From Zetaproteobacteria bacterium CG06_land_8_20_14_3_00_59_53 (GTDB lineage: Bacteria > Pseudomonadota > Zetaproteobacteria > Mariprofundales > Mariprofundaceae): a stretch of DNA of 64,000 nucleotides. The notes below the pieces were generated by a model. The model did not search any database and was not told the origin of the DNA. It saw nothing but the letters and a program-made list of their open reading frames with translations. How positions within the stretch are numbered: the stretch's first letter is position 1; the number at the start of each line of letters is the position of its first letter. The position numbers and the translations under genes were made by a program. The stretch spans positions 19,498 through 83,497 of the forward strand of contig PEWE01000004.1 of assembly GCA_002779605.1 (NCBI GenBank). The letters are read 5' to 3'. Below are positions 24,676-35,308 of the stretch, in pieces.

Positions 24676-25938
24676 CCGAATCTCGCCATGGCCGAGGACG
24701 ATCCACTTCTGCGTGGTCAACCCATGCAACCCCACCGGCCCGCGCACATGCAGACGATCGGTGGAAATGCCGATCTCGGCACCCAGACCGTATTCGAAGC
24801 CATCGGCGAAGCGCGTGCTGGCATTCCACATCACCGAGGAGGAATCCACCTCGCGCAGGAAACGCATACCCGCCGCGTAGTCGGCGGTGATGATGCTCTC
24901 GGTATGCGCGGAACCGTGCGCCGCGATATGCGCGATGGCCTCATCCAGACTGTCCACCACACGCACCGAGAGGATGGCATCAAGGTATTCGGTATCCCAA
25001 TCGGCATCCGTCGCCGCCTGCATGGAAGGCACCAGCGCGCGACTTCGCGCGCAACCGCGCAGGCTGGCGCCGGCCTTGTCCAGTGCCTCGGCCATGACCG
25101 GCAGGAACTCGCCGGCCACTGCTGCATGCACCAGCAGGGTCTCCATGGCATTGCACACACCGGTACGATGCATCTTGGCGTTCACGGCGATCTTCGTCGC
25201 CATCTGCAGGTCGGCGGCGCTATCCACATACACATGGCAGATGCCGTCCAGATGCTTGATCACCGGCACGCGCGCCTCCGCCGAGATACGCTCGATCAGC
25301 GATTTGCCGCCGCGCGGAATGATCACATCAACGTACTTTTCCGCCTTGATCAATTCACCGACCAGCGCACGGTCGGTGGAATCGACCAGCTGCACGGCAT
25401 CCTGCGGCAGACCGCAGTCGAGCAGCGCACGACGCAACACGCCGGCGATCGCACGATTGGAATGGATCGCCTCGGAGCCGCCGCGCAGGATCACCGCGTT
25501 GCCGGATTTCAGACACAGTGCCGCCGCATCGGCAGTCACATTCGGACGCGACTCATAGATGATGCCGATCACGCCGAGCGGCACGCGCATATGGCCGACC
25601 TGGATGCCGGAAGGACGGAACACCAGATCGCTGATCTCGCCGACAGGATCGGGCAGTGCCGCGATCTGCTCCAGACCCAGCGCCATGGCCTCGATACGCG
25701 AGGCGGTCAGCTCCAGGCGGTCCAGCATCGCTGCATCCAGCCCGTTGTCGCGCCCCGCCTGCATATCCAGCGCATTGGCTGCGATGATCTCCTGCTTTTC
25801 GCGCGCCAGCAGTGCCGCGCCCTTCATCAGCGCGGAATTCTTGGCCTCGGTATCCACCATGCGCATGGTTCCGGCAGCCTGCCTGGCCTGCTCGCCCAGT
25901 TGCTGCATGATCTGCTGCACCGTATGTGTTGTCGTCAT
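24670..25938 (-). CDS. proA: Gamma-glutamyl phosphate reductase ProA
   Basis: A 422-aa aldehyde-dehydrogenase-like protein. It reduces gamma-glutamyl phosphate to glutamate semialdehyde with NADPH in proline synthesis. It shows [32 protein letters not shown] (key motif ESRPNV), [12 protein letters not shown], the catalytic Cys in [13 protein letters not shown], and the ending [23 protein letters not shown] (GLxGLTTxK). The last codon and stop (GGT TGA) are formed by the adjoining repeat. It overlaps the proB stop as ATGA. Confidence 0.96.
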   Translation of the reverse strand: MTTTHTVQQIMQQLGEQARQAAGTMRMVDTEAKNSALMKGAALLAREKQEIIAANALDMQAGRDNGLDAAMLDRLELTASRIEAMALGLEQIAALPDPVGEISDLVFRPSGIQVGHMRVPLGVIGIIYESRPNVTADAAALCLKSGNAVILRGGSEAIHSNRAIAGVLRRALLDCGLPQDAVQLVDSTDRALVGELIKAEKYVDVIIPRGGKSLIERISAEARVPVIKHLDGICHVYVDSAADLQMATKIAVNAKMHRTGVCNAMETLLVHAAVAGEFLPVMAEALDKAGASLRGCARSRALVPSMQAATDADWDTEYLDAILSVRVVDSLDEAIAHIAAHGSAHTESIITADYAAGMRFLREVDSSSVMWNASTRFADGFEYGLGAEIGISTDRLHVRGPVGLHGLTTQKWIVLGHGEIRG

Positions 25939-27101
25939 CGTTTCGACCCCTCTCTACTGCCCAGCAATACCAGATTGTCGCGGTGCACCACCGACGAAAA
26001 ATCCCGGTACCCGAGCAGTCGTTCAATATCCTCGCTGGCCACACCGGCCAGCCTGCGCATCTCCTCGGCGCTGTAGTTGCAAAGGCCGCGTGCGATTACC
26101 GCATCGCCTGCAACGATCTCGACGCATTCGCCCTTGTCGAACGCACCTTCGATGGCACGCACACCCACCGGTAGCAGGCTCGCGCCATGCTCGACGACGG
26201 CGCGTGCCGCACCGGCATCCACCACGATACGCCCGGCAGGGTGCAGAACCTCGGCGATCCAGTGCTGCCGGCGGCTCTGCCTGTCGCCACCGCAGACAAA
26301 CAGGGTGCCGACATCATCCCCGCGGATCAATGCAGCCAGCATGCCGGGTTTATCGCCGCTGACCACGGCCGTGGCCACACCGCCGCGCGTGGCAATGCGC
26401 GCGGCCTTTAATTTGCTCGCCATGCCACCAGTACCGAAACTGCTGCCCGATTCTCCGGCCATGGACAGAATTTCGGGGGTCAGTGATTCGACCAGCCCGA
26501 TGCGACGAGCATCGGGGGTGGTCGCCGGATTGGCATCGTACAAGGCATCGACATCGGTCATGATGACCAGCAGATCAGCATCCAGCAGCAGGCTGACCAA
26601 CGCCCCCAGATTATCATTGTCCCCGAACTTGATTTCCTGCACCACCACGGTGTCGTTCTCATTGACGATCGGCACCACGCCGGCTGAAAGCAGGGTCTCG
26701 CCGGTATTGCTGGCGTTGAGATAACGCCGGCGGTTACGCAGATCGTCGCCGGTCAGCAGCATCTGCGCCACCCCGATACCGTGCCCGGCAAAGGCCTGCT
26801 TATAGGCATGCATCAGCGAGGGCTGGCCGATGGCCGCCGCCGCCTGTTTTTCATGCACGGACAGTTTGCGGCTCACCCAACCCAGATGCACCCGGCCCAG
26901 CGCCACAGCCCCGGACGACACTACGATCACCTGTTTGCCATGGGCGTGCAGTGCTGCGATCTCGTTTGCAAAGCGCTGCACACGAGCCATCTGCACACCG
27001 CCATCGGCCGCACCTGCGGCATCGCCGGCGGCCAGCAGGGAGCTGCCGATCTTGACCACGATGCGTTGCGCACGGGCAATATCGGAGCGTTGCCGGATCA
27101 C
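25935..27101 (-). CDS. proB: Glutamate 5-kinase ProB with PUA domain
   Basis: A 388-aa protein starting from GTG. The amino-acid kinase domain has [30 protein letters not shown] and [15 protein letters not shown]; the C-terminal PUA domain begins near [13 protein letters not shown]. It phosphorylates glutamate with ATP, the first step of proline synthesis, and is normally inhibited by proline. It overlaps obgE (GTGA) and proA. The order obgE-proB-proA is common in proteobacteria. Confidence 0.96.
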   Translation of the reverse strand: MIRQRSDIARAQRIVVKIGSSLLAAGDAAGAADGGVQMARVQRFANEIAALHAHGKQVIVVSSGAVALGRVHLGWVSRKLSVHEKQAAAAIGQPSLMHAYKQAFAGHGIGVAQMLLTGDDLRNRRRYLNASNTGETLLSAGVVPIVNENDTVVVQEIKFGDNDNLGALVSLLLDADLLVIMTDVDALYDANPATTPDARRIGLVESLTPEILSMAGESGSSFGTGGMASKLKAARIATRGGVATAVVSGDKPGMLAALIRGDDVGTLFVCGGDRQSRRQHWIAEVLHPAGRIVVDAGAARAVVEHGASLLPVGVRAIEGAFDKGECVEIVAGDAVIARGLCNYSAEEMRRLAGVASEDIERLLGYRDFSSVVHRDNLVLLGSREGSKR

Positions 27102-28117
27102 TCTTCGGTCACCTCTGATTCGCGCATTTTCTTCACCTCACCATAGGCTGCATGCAGCAACGCCGGCACACCCTCTCCGCTGACTGCAGAAATCATGTAG
27201 CAGGTCAGGCCGCTGGCCTTTGCCTCGGCCAGCACAGCGGCGCGCAGTTCATCATCTAGCACATCGATTTTGTTGATGACCAGCAACCGCGTCTTTTCCC
27301 AGACTGAACCGCCATAGCCCTTCAGCTCTTCCTCCACCTCGGCGATCTGCTCCGCAATACCGGCGCCAGTGAGGCTGGCGGCATCCACCAGATGCAACAG
27401 CACCTTGGTGCGCTCGACATGGCGCAGGAAACGCATACCCAGCCCCTTGCCCTCATGTGCCCCTCCGATAAGCCCGGGAATATCGGCCACCACGAAGGCA
27501 TCCGAATCGTCGGTGAACACCTCGCCGAGAATGGGTTTCAGCGTGGTGAACGGATAATCCGCCACCTTGGGACGAGCATTGGAGATGCGCGCCAGAAACG
27601 TCGATTTGCCGGCATTGGGCAGACCGACCAGACCGACATCAGCCATCACCTTGAGCTCAAGCTTGCGCCTGCCCTCTTCACCGGGCTCACCCGGCTGTGC
27701 ATAACGCGGTGCCTGATTGGTGCTTGTCTTGAAGCGTGCATTGCCCAGACCACCCTGACCGCCGCGCGCCAGTATATAGCGTTCGCCTTCCACCTTCAGG
27801 TCGGCCAGCAACTCGCCTTCCTCATTGCGCACCATGGTACCCACGGGCACCTCGATCTCGATGTCCTCTCCATTGCGCCCGTGCATATCCGAGCCCTTGC
27901 CCTGCTCGCCGTTCTTGGCGAACAGGCGCTTGCGCAGATACAGCTCCTGCAGGGTGTTCTTGCGGGTACTGGCCAGCAGGATCACATGCCCGCCACGACC
28001 GCCGTCCCCACCGTTCGGACCGCCCTTGGGCACATATTTTTCGCGCCTGAAAGCCACGCAGCCGGAACCGCCGTTACCGGCCCGAACCTCGATATTCACT
28101 TCATCAATAAATCGCAT
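27098..28117 (-). CDS. obgE: GTPase ObgE/CgtA
   Basis: A 339-aa protein. The Gly-rich Obg fold is at the N-terminus (GNGGSGCVAFRREKYVPKGGPNGGDGG region), then a G domain with GLPNAGKST (G1), DIPGLIGGAHEG (G3) and NKID (G4). ObgE acts in late 50S assembly and the stringent response. It lies 168 bp after rpmA with a terminator between, so it probably has a promoter of its own in 28118-28228, though I do not see a strong consensus. It lacks the extra acidic C-terminal tail of enteric ObgE. Confidence 0.97.
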   Translation of the reverse strand: MRFIDEVNIEVRAGNGGSGCVAFRREKYVPKGGPNGGDGGRGGHVILLASTRKNTLQELYLRKRLFAKNGEQGKGSDMHGRNGEDIEIEVPVGTMVRNEEGELLADLKVEGERYILARGGQGGLGNARFKTSTNQAPRYAQPGEPGEEGRRKLELKVMADVGLVGLPNAGKSTFLARISNARPKVADYPFTTLKPILGEVFTDDSDAFVVADIPGLIGGAHEGKGLGMRFLRHVERTKVLLHLVDAASLTGAGIAEQIAEVEEELKGYGGSVWEKTRLLVINKIDVLDDELRAAVLAEAKASGLTCYMISAVSGEGVPALLHAAYGEVKKMRESEVTEE

Positions 28118-28228
28118 AACTCAACGCTGACCTTCTTATACATATGGATTCCCTTGCGGGTCTCCGTGCAGCAGATGCAGGAACCGGCAAAATCATGCAC
28201 GCATACGCCGGATTTTGTAAGCTGTTGC

Positions 28229-28260
28229 AAAAGCAAAAAGGGCGCGATTGCTCGCGCCCT
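28229..28260 (-). terminator. Rho-independent terminator after rpmA
   Basis: On the - strand, AGGGCGCGA / TCGCGCCCT form a 9-bp stem with a 4-base loop (28239-28260), followed by TTTTTGCTTTTG. It should end the rpmE-rplU-rpmA transcript before obgE. Confidence 0.88.
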
Positions 28261-28284
28261 TCGAACATTGCGGGGATGGGATAA

Positions 28285-28533
28285 TCAGGAAGCGATACGC
28301 ACAGTCGTGCGGCCGGCCTTCTGAAAATACTCCACCTGACCATCAACCAGTGCGAATAAGGTGAAATCCTTGCCACAACCGACGTTGTCGCCCGGACGGA
28401 TCTTGGTGCCGCGCTGGCGAACCAGGATGTTACCGGCGATGACATTCTCGCCGCCGTATTTCTTTACGCCAAGGCGCTTGGCGTTTGAGTCGCGTCCGTT
28501 GCGGGATGAACCGCCTGCTTTCTTATGTGCCAT
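28285..28533 (-). CDS. rpmA: 50S ribosomal protein L27
   Basis: An 82-aa protein starting [20 protein letters not shown], with [19 protein letters not shown] in the middle (split: [15 protein letters not shown]). L27 reaches the peptidyl transferase centre with its N-terminus. It lies 3 bp after rplU, the standard rplU-rpmA arrangement. The N-terminus needs no processing extension. Confidence 0.98.
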   Translation of the reverse strand: MAHKKAGGSSRNGRDSNAKRLGVKKYGGENVIAGNILVRQRGTKIRPGDNVGCGKDFTLFALVDGQVEYFQKAGRTTVRIAS

Positions 28534-28536
28534 GCT

Positions 28537-28965
28537 TTACTCCTCTGCGCTCTTAGCAGCTGCTTTTTTTGCTGCCGGCGTCTTAGCGGCAGGCTTGGCT
28601 TCGGCTTCTGCAGGTGCCTCGACAGCAGCAGCCTTGGCAGGCGCAGCCTTCTTGGCGGCAGCACCGATAGCGGTGATGCGCACAGCGGTGAAAGCCTGAC
28701 GATGGCCCATAGTGCGCTGCGTATGCTTGCGGCGACGCTTCTTGAAGATCTCGACCTTCTTGCCCAGGCCCTGGGCCAGCACTTCTGCGCTGACACTGCT
28801 CTTGGCGGCATCGGCACCGATCTTGACGGCATCGCCTTCTCCGAGCATCAGCACCTTGTCAAAGGTGACCTGCTTGCCGGGCTCTTCGGCCAGCTTCGCC
28901 ACGCGCAGGACATCGCCTTCCTGCACACGGTACTGCTTGCCGCCTGTCTGTATTACTGCATACAT
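28537..28965 (-). CDS. rplU: 50S ribosomal protein L21 with extended C-terminal tail
   Basis: A 142-aa protein. The first ~103 residues are a normal L21 ([20 protein letters not shown] to the [19 protein letters not shown] region). About 35 additional residues rich in Ala, Lys, Pro and Glu follow (for example [19 protein letters not shown], then further AAK repeats). Such a tail is longer than in most L21 proteins. It lies between rpmE and rpmA. Confidence 0.96.
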   Translation of the reverse strand: MYAVIQTGGKQYRVQEGDVLRVAKLAEEPGKQVTFDKVLMLGEGDAVKIGADAAKSSVSAEVLAQGLGKKVEIFKKRRRKHTQRTMGHRQAFTAVRITAIGAAAKKAAPAKAAAVEAPAEAEAKPAAKTPAAKKAAAKSAEE

Positions 28966-28998
28966 AATCGTAACTCCAGTTCTTTTGTCGGTGCGCGC

Positions 28999-29208
28999 TT
29001 AAGCGGACGGCTTGTTGCCGTACTTGCGGTAGAAGCGCTCCACGCGACCCTCGGTATCCATGATCTTCTGCTTGCCGGTGTAGAACGGATGGCAGGAAGA
29101 GCAGATTTCGACATGAATGTCGCCTACGGTCGAGCGTGTCTCAAAGGTATTGCCACAGGAGCAAGCCACCTTGGAGGTTTTGTATTCCGGATGAATGTCA
29201 GCTTTCAT
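28999..29208 (-). CDS. rpmE: 50S ribosomal protein L31 (zinc-binding form)
   Basis: A 69-aa protein of the Cys-containing type: [11 protein letters not shown] and [14 protein letters not shown] supply four Cys for zinc. It sits 33 bp upstream of rplU, and a good promoter lies 37 bp upstream of its start. The Cys-free, zinc-independent paralogue (ykgM type) is not in the window. Confidence 0.97.
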   Translation of the reverse strand: MKADIHPEYKTSKVACSCGNTFETRSTVGDIHVEICSSCHPFYTGKQKIMDTEGRVERFYRKYGNKPSA

Positions 29209-29244
29209 TGCTTTGTTACTCCCGTTAAATCTGAAAGGGCGCGA

Positions 29245-29273
29245 TTTATACTCAGAACACGTCCGCTTGGCAA
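29245..29273 (-). promoter_or_regulatory. Sigma70-type promoter for rpmE-rplU-rpmA
   Basis: On the - strand, TTGCCA (29268-29273), a 17-bp spacer and TATAAA (29245-29250) match the consensus at 5 of 6 positions in each box. It precedes rpmE by about 37 bp. Confidence 0.8.
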
Positions 29274-29321
29274 GTGTTGTTTGGATATATTGTCATATAG
29301 GGTCACTTTCAGATCCTAGAC

Positions 29322-29349
29322 CCCGACCCGGCCTGTGGGCCGGACCGGG
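29322..29349 (-). terminator. Possible terminator after nuoN
   Basis: On the - strand, a GC-rich 12-bp stem with two G-U pairs and a 4-base loop begins 8 bp past the nuoN stop. It lacks a clear T-tract, so the call is weak. Confidence 0.4.
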
Positions 29350-29357
29350 TAATACAA

Positions 29358-30812
29358 CTAAATGATGCCGCCGAGGGCCGCCTTGCAGATATTGATCACC
29401 GGCTGCGGATACAACCCGATGGCAACCACGGCAACGGCAGTGACCGCAACGGTGGCCTGCATCAGGCGGTTCTCCACGAACTCGAAGGCCACGCGGGTTT
29501 CGTCAAAGTAGATGTATTTGACGACGCGGATGTAATAGAACGCTCCCACCACCGAGAACAGCAGCGCGATGATGGCCAGATACAGGTGACCTGCCTCGAT
29601 GGCGGCCATGAACACCACGTACTTCGCCCAGAAGCCGCCGAGGAACGGGATACCGGCCAGCGAGAACAGGTAAAGACCCATGGCCAGCGCATAACCCGGA
29701 CGGACCTTGGACAGACCTGCGAAATCATCCAGCAACTCGCCCTGGATACCCTCGCGGTTCATCAGCACGATCACGGCAAAGGCGCCCATACTCATGAACA
29801 GATAGATGGTCATATACACCAGCACGCCGGCATAGCCGTCGGCGGTTCCGGCGATCACACCCAGCATGATGAAACCGATATGACCGATGGTCGAATAGGC
29901 CAGCATGCGCTTGATGTTCCTTTGTGCAATAGCGGCCAGATTACCCACTGCCATGGAAATCACGGCCAGCCAGGAGAAGATAGTGACGTACTCGACGTTC
30001 AGCGCCGGAAGTGCATCGGCCAGCACGCGGATCAGGATGACCAGACCGGCGACCTTCGGAGCCACCGACATGAAGGCGGTGATCGGTGTCGGTGCGCCCT
30101 CATAGGCATCCGGTGTCCACATATGGAACGGCGCCAGCGAGATCTTGAATGCCAGACCGGCCAGCACGAACACCAGACCGAGCAGCAGGGCAAAGTGTGC
30201 TCCGCTGCCGCTATGCTCGATGGCTGCCCCGATGGTGGCAAAATCAAAGCTGCCGGACACGCCGTACAGGAAGCTGATACCGTACAGAAGAATGCCGGAA
30301 GCTAGGGAACCCAGAATGAAGTACTTCAACGCGGCTTCGGAGGAACGCAGCACATCGCGCTGGAAACCGACCAGCACATAGGTGCACAGCGCCATCAACT
30401 CGAGACCCAGATACAGGGTCACGAAGTTCGGGGCAGACGCCATGATCATCATGCCGAGCATGGCGAACAGCATCAGCGAATAGTATTCGCCGACTCCGAA
30501 CTCGTTCTTGATGTAATCCAGCGACAGAATCACGGCCAGTGCCGTGCCTGCATAGATCAACAGCTTGGCATAGGAGGAGAACGGGTCCTGCACGAAGAAT
30601 CCGTAGAAAGCGGATACAGTCTCGGCCATACCGATCTGCACGGTCAGCAGACCGGCAATGATGCAGGTCAGGATGGCGAGATAGCCACCGATCACCTTGC
30701 GCTCCTTGGGCAGGAACAGGTCCAGCATCAGCACGCCCATGCCCATCACGGCCACGAACATTTCCGGGATCAGCGGAACAACGTTGGGAAGCGGGAAATT
30801 CAATGGTGTCAT
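29358..30812 (-). CDS. nuoN: NADH-quinone oxidoreductase subunit N
   Basis: A 484-aa polytopic membrane protein with about 14 helices. It is one of the three antiporter-like subunits (with L and M) that move protons in complex I. Typical are ALKYFILGSLASGILLYGISFLYG (split: ALKYFILGSLAS, LYGISFLYG), the Lys in FKISLAPFHMWTPDAYEGAP, and the RNIKRMLAYSTIGHIGF stretch. It is the last gene of the operon, 10 bp after nuoM. Confidence 0.97.
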   Translation of the reverse strand: MTPLNFPLPNVVPLIPEMFVAVMGMGVLMLDLFLPKERKVIGGYLAILTCIIAGLLTVQIGMAETVSAFYGFFVQDPFSSYAKLLIYAGTALAVILSLDYIKNEFGVGEYYSLMLFAMLGMMIMASAPNFVTLYLGLELMALCTYVLVGFQRDVLRSSEAALKYFILGSLASGILLYGISFLYGVSGSFDFATIGAAIEHSGSGAHFALLLGLVFVLAGLAFKISLAPFHMWTPDAYEGAPTPITAFMSVAPKVAGLVILIRVLADALPALNVEYVTIFSWLAVISMAVGNLAAIAQRNIKRMLAYSTIGHIGFIMLGVIAGTADGYAGVLVYMTIYLFMSMGAFAVIVLMNREGIQGELLDDFAGLSKVRPGYALAMGLYLFSLAGIPFLGGFWAKYVVFMAAIEAGHLYLAIIALLFSVVGAFYYIRVVKYIYFDETRVAFEFVENRLMQATVAVTAVAVVAIGLYPQPVINICKAALGGII

Positions 30813-30822
30813 CGCATCATCC

Positions 30823-32394
30823 TCAGTGGGCTACAGCGTGCTGCAGCATTTCGGCAGCCGCCAGCGCGTTTGCGGCGGGCAGTTTACTGCTGGTTGCCTG
30901 TTCGATCAGGTTGGCGACCGATGCATGCATCACATCCAGTACCGGCAACGGGTAGATGCCCAACCAGATGACCAGCACAATAAGCGGCACGAAGAAAGCG
31001 AACTCGCGCATATTCATATCCGGCATCGCCTTGACCTCGGCCTTGACCAGATCGCCGAAGATCACGCGCTTGTACATCCACAGGGTGTAGCAGGCGGACA
31101 GCACCACACTGATGGCTGCGGCCACGGCCACCCATTTGCTGGAAATAACCATCTCATACAACTGATCCGCGCTGAACGTACCGGCCAGCACCATCACCTC
31201 GGAGACGAAGGCGGATGCGCCCGGCAGGGCCACATTGGCCATGCAGAACAGCATCATCACGGCAGCGAACACCGGCATCACACCGACCACACCGCCATAG
31301 GCCCCGATCTCACGGGTATGCATGCGGTCGTACAACACACCGACGCAAAGGAACAGGGCGGCAGCCACGAAGCCATGGCTGATCATGCCGAAGATAGCGC
31401 CCTCAAGCGCCTGCTGGGTGAACATGAAGGTGCCCAGCGTGACAAAGCCCATGTGCGCGATCGACGAATAGGCGATCAGGCGCTTCATATCCGTCTGCAT
31501 CATCGCCACCAGCGAGATGTACACCACGGCGATCAGCGACAGCACGACGATGAACGGCACGAAATACTGCGAGGCATCCGGGCAGATCGGCAGCGAGAAA
31601 CGCAAGAAACCGTATGCACCCATCTTCAACAGGATACCGGCCAGGATCACCGAGCCCGCGGTCGGCGCCTCGGTATGCGCATCCGGCAACCATGTATGCA
31701 CCGGCCACATCGGCACCTTCACGGCAAAGGCCACAAAGAAGCCGATCCACACCCAGAACTGCCAGTCGAAGTCGAACGGATACGCCATCAGGGCCTGAAT
31801 GTCGAAGGTCTGACCGGCCTTGAAATACATGGCCAGCAGGGCCACCAGCATCAGTACCGAACCGCCCAGGGTGTACAGGAAGAACTTGATGGTGGCGTAA
31901 ACGCGATCCTTGCCGCCCCAGATACCGATGATCAGGTACATCGGAATGAGCATCGCTTCCCAGAAGAAATAGAACAGGATGGCATCCAGCGAAGCGAATA
32001 CGCCGATCAGCGTGGTTTCCAGAATCAGGAAGGCCAGCATGTATTCCTTCACGCGTGTCTTGATGCAATCCCACGCCGAAACGATACAGATGATGGTCAG
32101 CATGCTGGTCAGCAGGATGAACGGCATCGAGATGCCATCCACGCCGAGACGGTAATTCACATGGAAGGCTTCAATCCACGGGTGGAATTCCTCAAACTGC
32201 ATATGCGCCGTGCTGTTGTCGAAGGACAACCACAGAGGCAGCGTGAGGAAGAAGGTCGCCACGGAAACAGCCAGCGAGGCCCAACGAACAGCGGTGTCGT
32301 TTTTCAGGAACAGCCAGATCAGGATGGCTCCCAGCGTCGGCAGGAAGATGCTCCATGTCAGAATCGGGAAGCCCAGAACGTTATTCAGATCCAT
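30823..32394 (-). CDS. nuoM: NADH-quinone oxidoreductase subunit M
   Basis: A 523-aa antiporter-like membrane subunit. The start MDLNNVLGFPILTWSIFLP (ATG 32394) lies 14 bp after the nuoL stop; the open frame upstream is the shadow of nuoL. It shows the discharge Glu region YFFWEAMLIPMYLIIGIWGG, the Lys in FAVKVPMWPVHTWLPDAHTEAPT (VKVPMWPVHTWLPDAHTE), and LIAYSSIAHMGFV. It forms part of the proton path in the distal membrane arm. Confidence 0.97.
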   Translation of the reverse strand: MDLNNVLGFPILTWSIFLPTLGAILIWLFLKNDTAVRWASLAVSVATFFLTLPLWLSFDNSTAHMQFEEFHPWIEAFHVNYRLGVDGISMPFILLTSMLTIICIVSAWDCIKTRVKEYMLAFLILETTLIGVFASLDAILFYFFWEAMLIPMYLIIGIWGGKDRVYATIKFFLYTLGGSVLMLVALLAMYFKAGQTFDIQALMAYPFDFDWQFWVWIGFFVAFAVKVPMWPVHTWLPDAHTEAPTAGSVILAGILLKMGAYGFLRFSLPICPDASQYFVPFIVVLSLIAVVYISLVAMMQTDMKRLIAYSSIAHMGFVTLGTFMFTQQALEGAIFGMISHGFVAAALFLCVGVLYDRMHTREIGAYGGVVGVMPVFAAVMMLFCMANVALPGASAFVSEVMVLAGTFSADQLYEMVISSKWVAVAAAISVVLSACYTLWMYKRVIFGDLVKAEVKAMPDMNMREFAFFVPLIVLVIWLGIYPLPVLDVMHASVANLIEQATSSKLPAANALAAAEMLQHAVAH

Positions 32395-32408
32395 CGTCGT
32401 TCCTCTCC

Positions 32409-34394
32409 CTAGCCCTTCAGTACCAGATATGTGAGCGCCCCGAACACGCCGATCACCATGGCGAATGCATAGTGATACACGAAGCCGGTCTGCGAACTGC
32501 GCACGCGCTCCATGCCGGCCAGCACGCTTCCGACGATGCCGCCGTGAATAAAGCCCTTGTCGATCATGGCCAGATCGCCCTTCTGCCACAGCATATTGCC
32601 CAGACACTGGGCCGGGCGCATCAGAGTGCGCTCATACAGCTCATCCCAGTACCACTTGTTGAGCAGGAAGGTATGAACAGGCTTGGCGGCGTTCGCGAAC
32701 TTGCCCGGCATATCGGTTTCCTTGCAGTACATCGCAAAGGCCAGACCTATACCGCCGACAGCCAGCCAGAACGGCGCGCTGCCCAGGAACTGGTACCAGC
32801 CGTGGTGCCCTTCCTCGGCGAGGATCAGCAGAGGATTGTGCTGATCCATCACGAACAGCGAGTTGCCGAAGAAGCCTTCAGCGATCTCGGGATTGGCGAT
32901 ATCCAGACCGAGCACGCCCCATGCACCGGCACCGAGCGCACCGATGGCCAGCAGTATCAGCGGCACGGTGATGACCTTGGGCGACTCATGCAGATGCGAC
33001 TTGGTCTTGGCCGGCACACGATCCGAGTTATGGAAGGTCAGGAAGAACATGCGGAAGGTATAGAAGGCCGTCATGAACACGCCGGAAAGCACCGCGAAGT
33101 AGGCGAACTGACCGATCCAGCCCATTTCGCGAGCGGCGACCGATTCGATGATCAGATCCTTCGACCAGAAGCCTGCGAACGGCGGAATACCTGCCAGCGC
33201 GAGGCCTGCGATCAGCATGGTGATATAGGTGATCGGCATGTACTTGCGCAATTGGCCCATCTTGCGAATGTCCTGCTCGCCGAGCACGGCATGGATCACC
33301 GATCCGGCAGCCAGGAACAGCAGCGCCTTGAAGTAGGCGTGGGTCATCAGATGGAAGATACCGACCGAATAAGCGGACACGCCGCAGGCGACGAACATGT
33401 AGCCCAACTGCGAACAGGTGGAGTAGGCGATGACGCGCTTGATATCGTTCTGCACCAGACCGATGGTGGCGCACATCCAGGCGGTGATCGCACCGACCAG
33501 CACCACGGCGGCCAGTGCGGTTTCGGAATACTCGAACATCGGCGAGCAGCGGGCCACCATGAACACGCCGGCGGTCACCATGGTTGCGGCATGGATCAGG
33601 GCGGAAATCGGGGTGGGGCCTTCCATCGAATCCGGAAGCCAGACATGCAGCGGCACCTGACCGGATTTACCCATCGCGCCGACAAACAGCGCCAGACAGA
33701 TGAAGGTGATGGCGGTCATCTCCCAGCCGAAGAAATGCAGGGTATGCCCCTGAGCCATCAGCGCAGGCACATGCGCGAACACCTCGCGGTAATCGAAGGT
33801 GCCGAAGTAGTACCAGATGGCCAGCACGCCGACGAGGAAGCCGAAGTCACCGACGCGGTTGACGATAAAGGCTTTGAGTGCCGCAAAATTGGCACTCTCA
33901 CGCCTGAACCAGAAACCGATCAGCAGGTAGGACACCAGACCCACCGCTTCCCAGCCGAAGAACAGGGTGAAGAAGTTGTTGCCCATCACCAGCACCAGCA
34001 TCGAGAAGGTGAATCCGGAGATATAGGAGAAGAAGCGGGAGTAGCCCGGGTCGCCGTGCATATAGCCGATGGTGTAGATGTGCACACAGGCCGATACGAT
34101 GGTGACGGTAATCATCATCACGGCGGTGAGCTGGTCGATCATCATGCCGACCGGAACCACGAAAGTGTCGGACAGCATCCAGGTCCAGAAGTTGCCGTAA
34201 AAGCTGGCGCCGCCCAGAACCTGCGTAAACACATGCACGGAGAGTGCGGCGGATACCATCACGCTGCCGGTGGTGATGCTGTGCGACAGCTTTTCCTTCA
34301 GGGCCCAGCCGAACAGACCGACGATCAGCGATGCGATCAGCGGCAGGGCCGGAATGGCCAGCAGTTCGGTCGTATTCAGCAATGTGTGCTCCAC
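32409..34394 (-). CDS. nuoL: NADH-quinone oxidoreductase subunit L
   Basis: A 661-aa membrane subunit, the outermost of complex I, with the long lateral helix at the C-terminus. GTG start at 34394. Motifs include FFGWEAVGLVSYLLIGFW, the GAMGKSGQVPLHVWLPDSMEGPT Lys helix (KSGQVPLHVWLPDSMEGPT), and VIAYSTCSQLGYMF. It lies 9 bp after nuoK. The length is slightly greater than E. coli NuoL (613 aa), the extra part being in the C-terminal half. Confidence 0.97.
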   Translation of the reverse strand: MEHTLLNTTELLAIPALPLIASLIVGLFGWALKEKLSHSITTGSVMVSAALSVHVFTQVLGGASFYGNFWTWMLSDTFVVPVGMMIDQLTAVMMITVTIVSACVHIYTIGYMHGDPGYSRFFSYISGFTFSMLVLVMGNNFFTLFFGWEAVGLVSYLLIGFWFRRESANFAALKAFIVNRVGDFGFLVGVLAIWYYFGTFDYREVFAHVPALMAQGHTLHFFGWEMTAITFICLALFVGAMGKSGQVPLHVWLPDSMEGPTPISALIHAATMVTAGVFMVARCSPMFEYSETALAAVVLVGAITAWMCATIGLVQNDIKRVIAYSTCSQLGYMFVACGVSAYSVGIFHLMTHAYFKALLFLAAGSVIHAVLGEQDIRKMGQLRKYMPITYITMLIAGLALAGIPPFAGFWSKDLIIESVAAREMGWIGQFAYFAVLSGVFMTAFYTFRMFFLTFHNSDRVPAKTKSHLHESPKVITVPLILLAIGALGAGAWGVLGLDIANPEIAEGFFGNSLFVMDQHNPLLILAEEGHHGWYQFLGSAPFWLAVGGIGLAFAMYCKETDMPGKFANAAKPVHTFLLNKWYWDELYERTLMRPAQCLGNMLWQKGDLAMIDKGFIHGGIVGSVLAGMERVRSSQTGFVYHYAFAMVIGVFGALTYLVLKG

Positions 34395-34403
34395 AAACGC
34401 CCC

Positions 34404-34709
34404 CTATCCCTGCAAGGTGTTGATATCTTCAACATTGATCGAGCGGCGGTTGCGGTAGAACGCCACCAGAATGGCCAGACCGACAGCCACTTCACTGGCT
34501 GCCACGGTCAGCACGAAGAAGATAAAGATTTGCCCGCCCAGATCTTGCAGGAAATGCGAGAAGGCGGCGAGATTCACATTAACCGCCAACAGGATGAGTT
34601 CGATACACATCAGAATGACGATCACGTTCTTGCGATTCAGAAACAGGCCGATGATGCCCAGCGCAAACAGACAGGCGGCTACAGCCAGATAATAGGATAA
34701 AGGTACCAT
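34404..34709 (-). CDS. nuoK: NADH-quinone oxidoreductase subunit K
   Basis: A 101-aa protein with three transmembrane helices. The conserved Glu residues in [15 protein letters not shown] and the ending [18 protein letters not shown] match NuoK, which shares in quinone-coupled proton transfer. Its ATG overlaps the nuoJ stop (TAATG). Confidence 0.97.
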   Translation of the reverse strand: MVPLSYYLAVAACLFALGIIGLFLNRKNVIVILMCIELILLAVNVNLAAFSHFLQDLGGQIFIFFVLTVAASEVAVGLAILVAFYRNRRSINVEDINTLQG

Positions 34710-35293
34710 TACATTTTCACCTTATGCATACGGTCTTCCGGACGCACATTCACCTGACGGGAAATGTTCTGATACTTGACGTCCTTGCGGGTGCGCAGGG
34801 TCAGCACGATGGAGCCCACCAGTGCGACAAGCAGGATAATGGCGGCGATTTCAAAGCCCAGCAGGTACCTGGTGTACAGCAACTTGCCAATCTCCACCGT
34901 GTTGTTCACGCTCTGTGCGGCATGCCCCGGATCGGGGATACCCTCAGGGGAGAACACCCCGCTGCCGGTCGCAGCGATGATCTCGATGAACAGCGCCAGC
35001 GCGATCATGCCGCCCAATGGCAGGTATTGCAGCATACCCTCCCTGAGCTTGGCGAAATTCACTTCCAGCATCATCACCACGAACATGAACAACACCATCA
35101 CAGCACCCACATAGATCAGGATGAGGATGATGCCGATGAACTCGGCATCGAGCAGAAAGAACAGTCCGGCCGCATTGAAGAAGCAGAAGATCAGGAACAT
35201 CACGGAATGGATCGTGTTGCTGGTCAGTACCACGCCGAGCGCCGATACCACGGCCAGTCCGGCAAACATGTAGAAAAAAGCTAATTCCAGCAT
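34709..35293 (-). CDS. nuoJ: NADH-quinone oxidoreductase subunit J
   Basis: A 194-aa protein with five hydrophobic helices. [30 protein letters not shown] (split: [29 protein letters not shown]) is the NuoJ/ND6 core. It is in the membrane arm next to K and A. It starts 15 bp after nuoI. Confidence 0.96.
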   Translation of the reverse strand: MLELAFFYMFAGLAVVSALGVVLTSNTIHSVMFLIFCFFNAAGLFFLLDAEFIGIILILIYVGAVMVLFMFVVMMLEVNFAKLREGMLQYLPLGGMIALALFIEIIAATGSGVFSPEGIPDPGHAAQSVNNTVEIGKLLYTRYLLGFEIAAIILLVALVGSIVLTLRTRKDVKYQNISRQVNVRPEDRMHKVKM

Positions 35294-35308
35294 CGATCCT
35301 CCGACGAC

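Noticed and set aside
32355..34700. 781-codon + strand ORF opposite nuoL
   Set aside because: Same reason: composition (His/Gln/Asp-rich) is the mirror of the nuoL codon bias, and nuoL itself is unmistakable.
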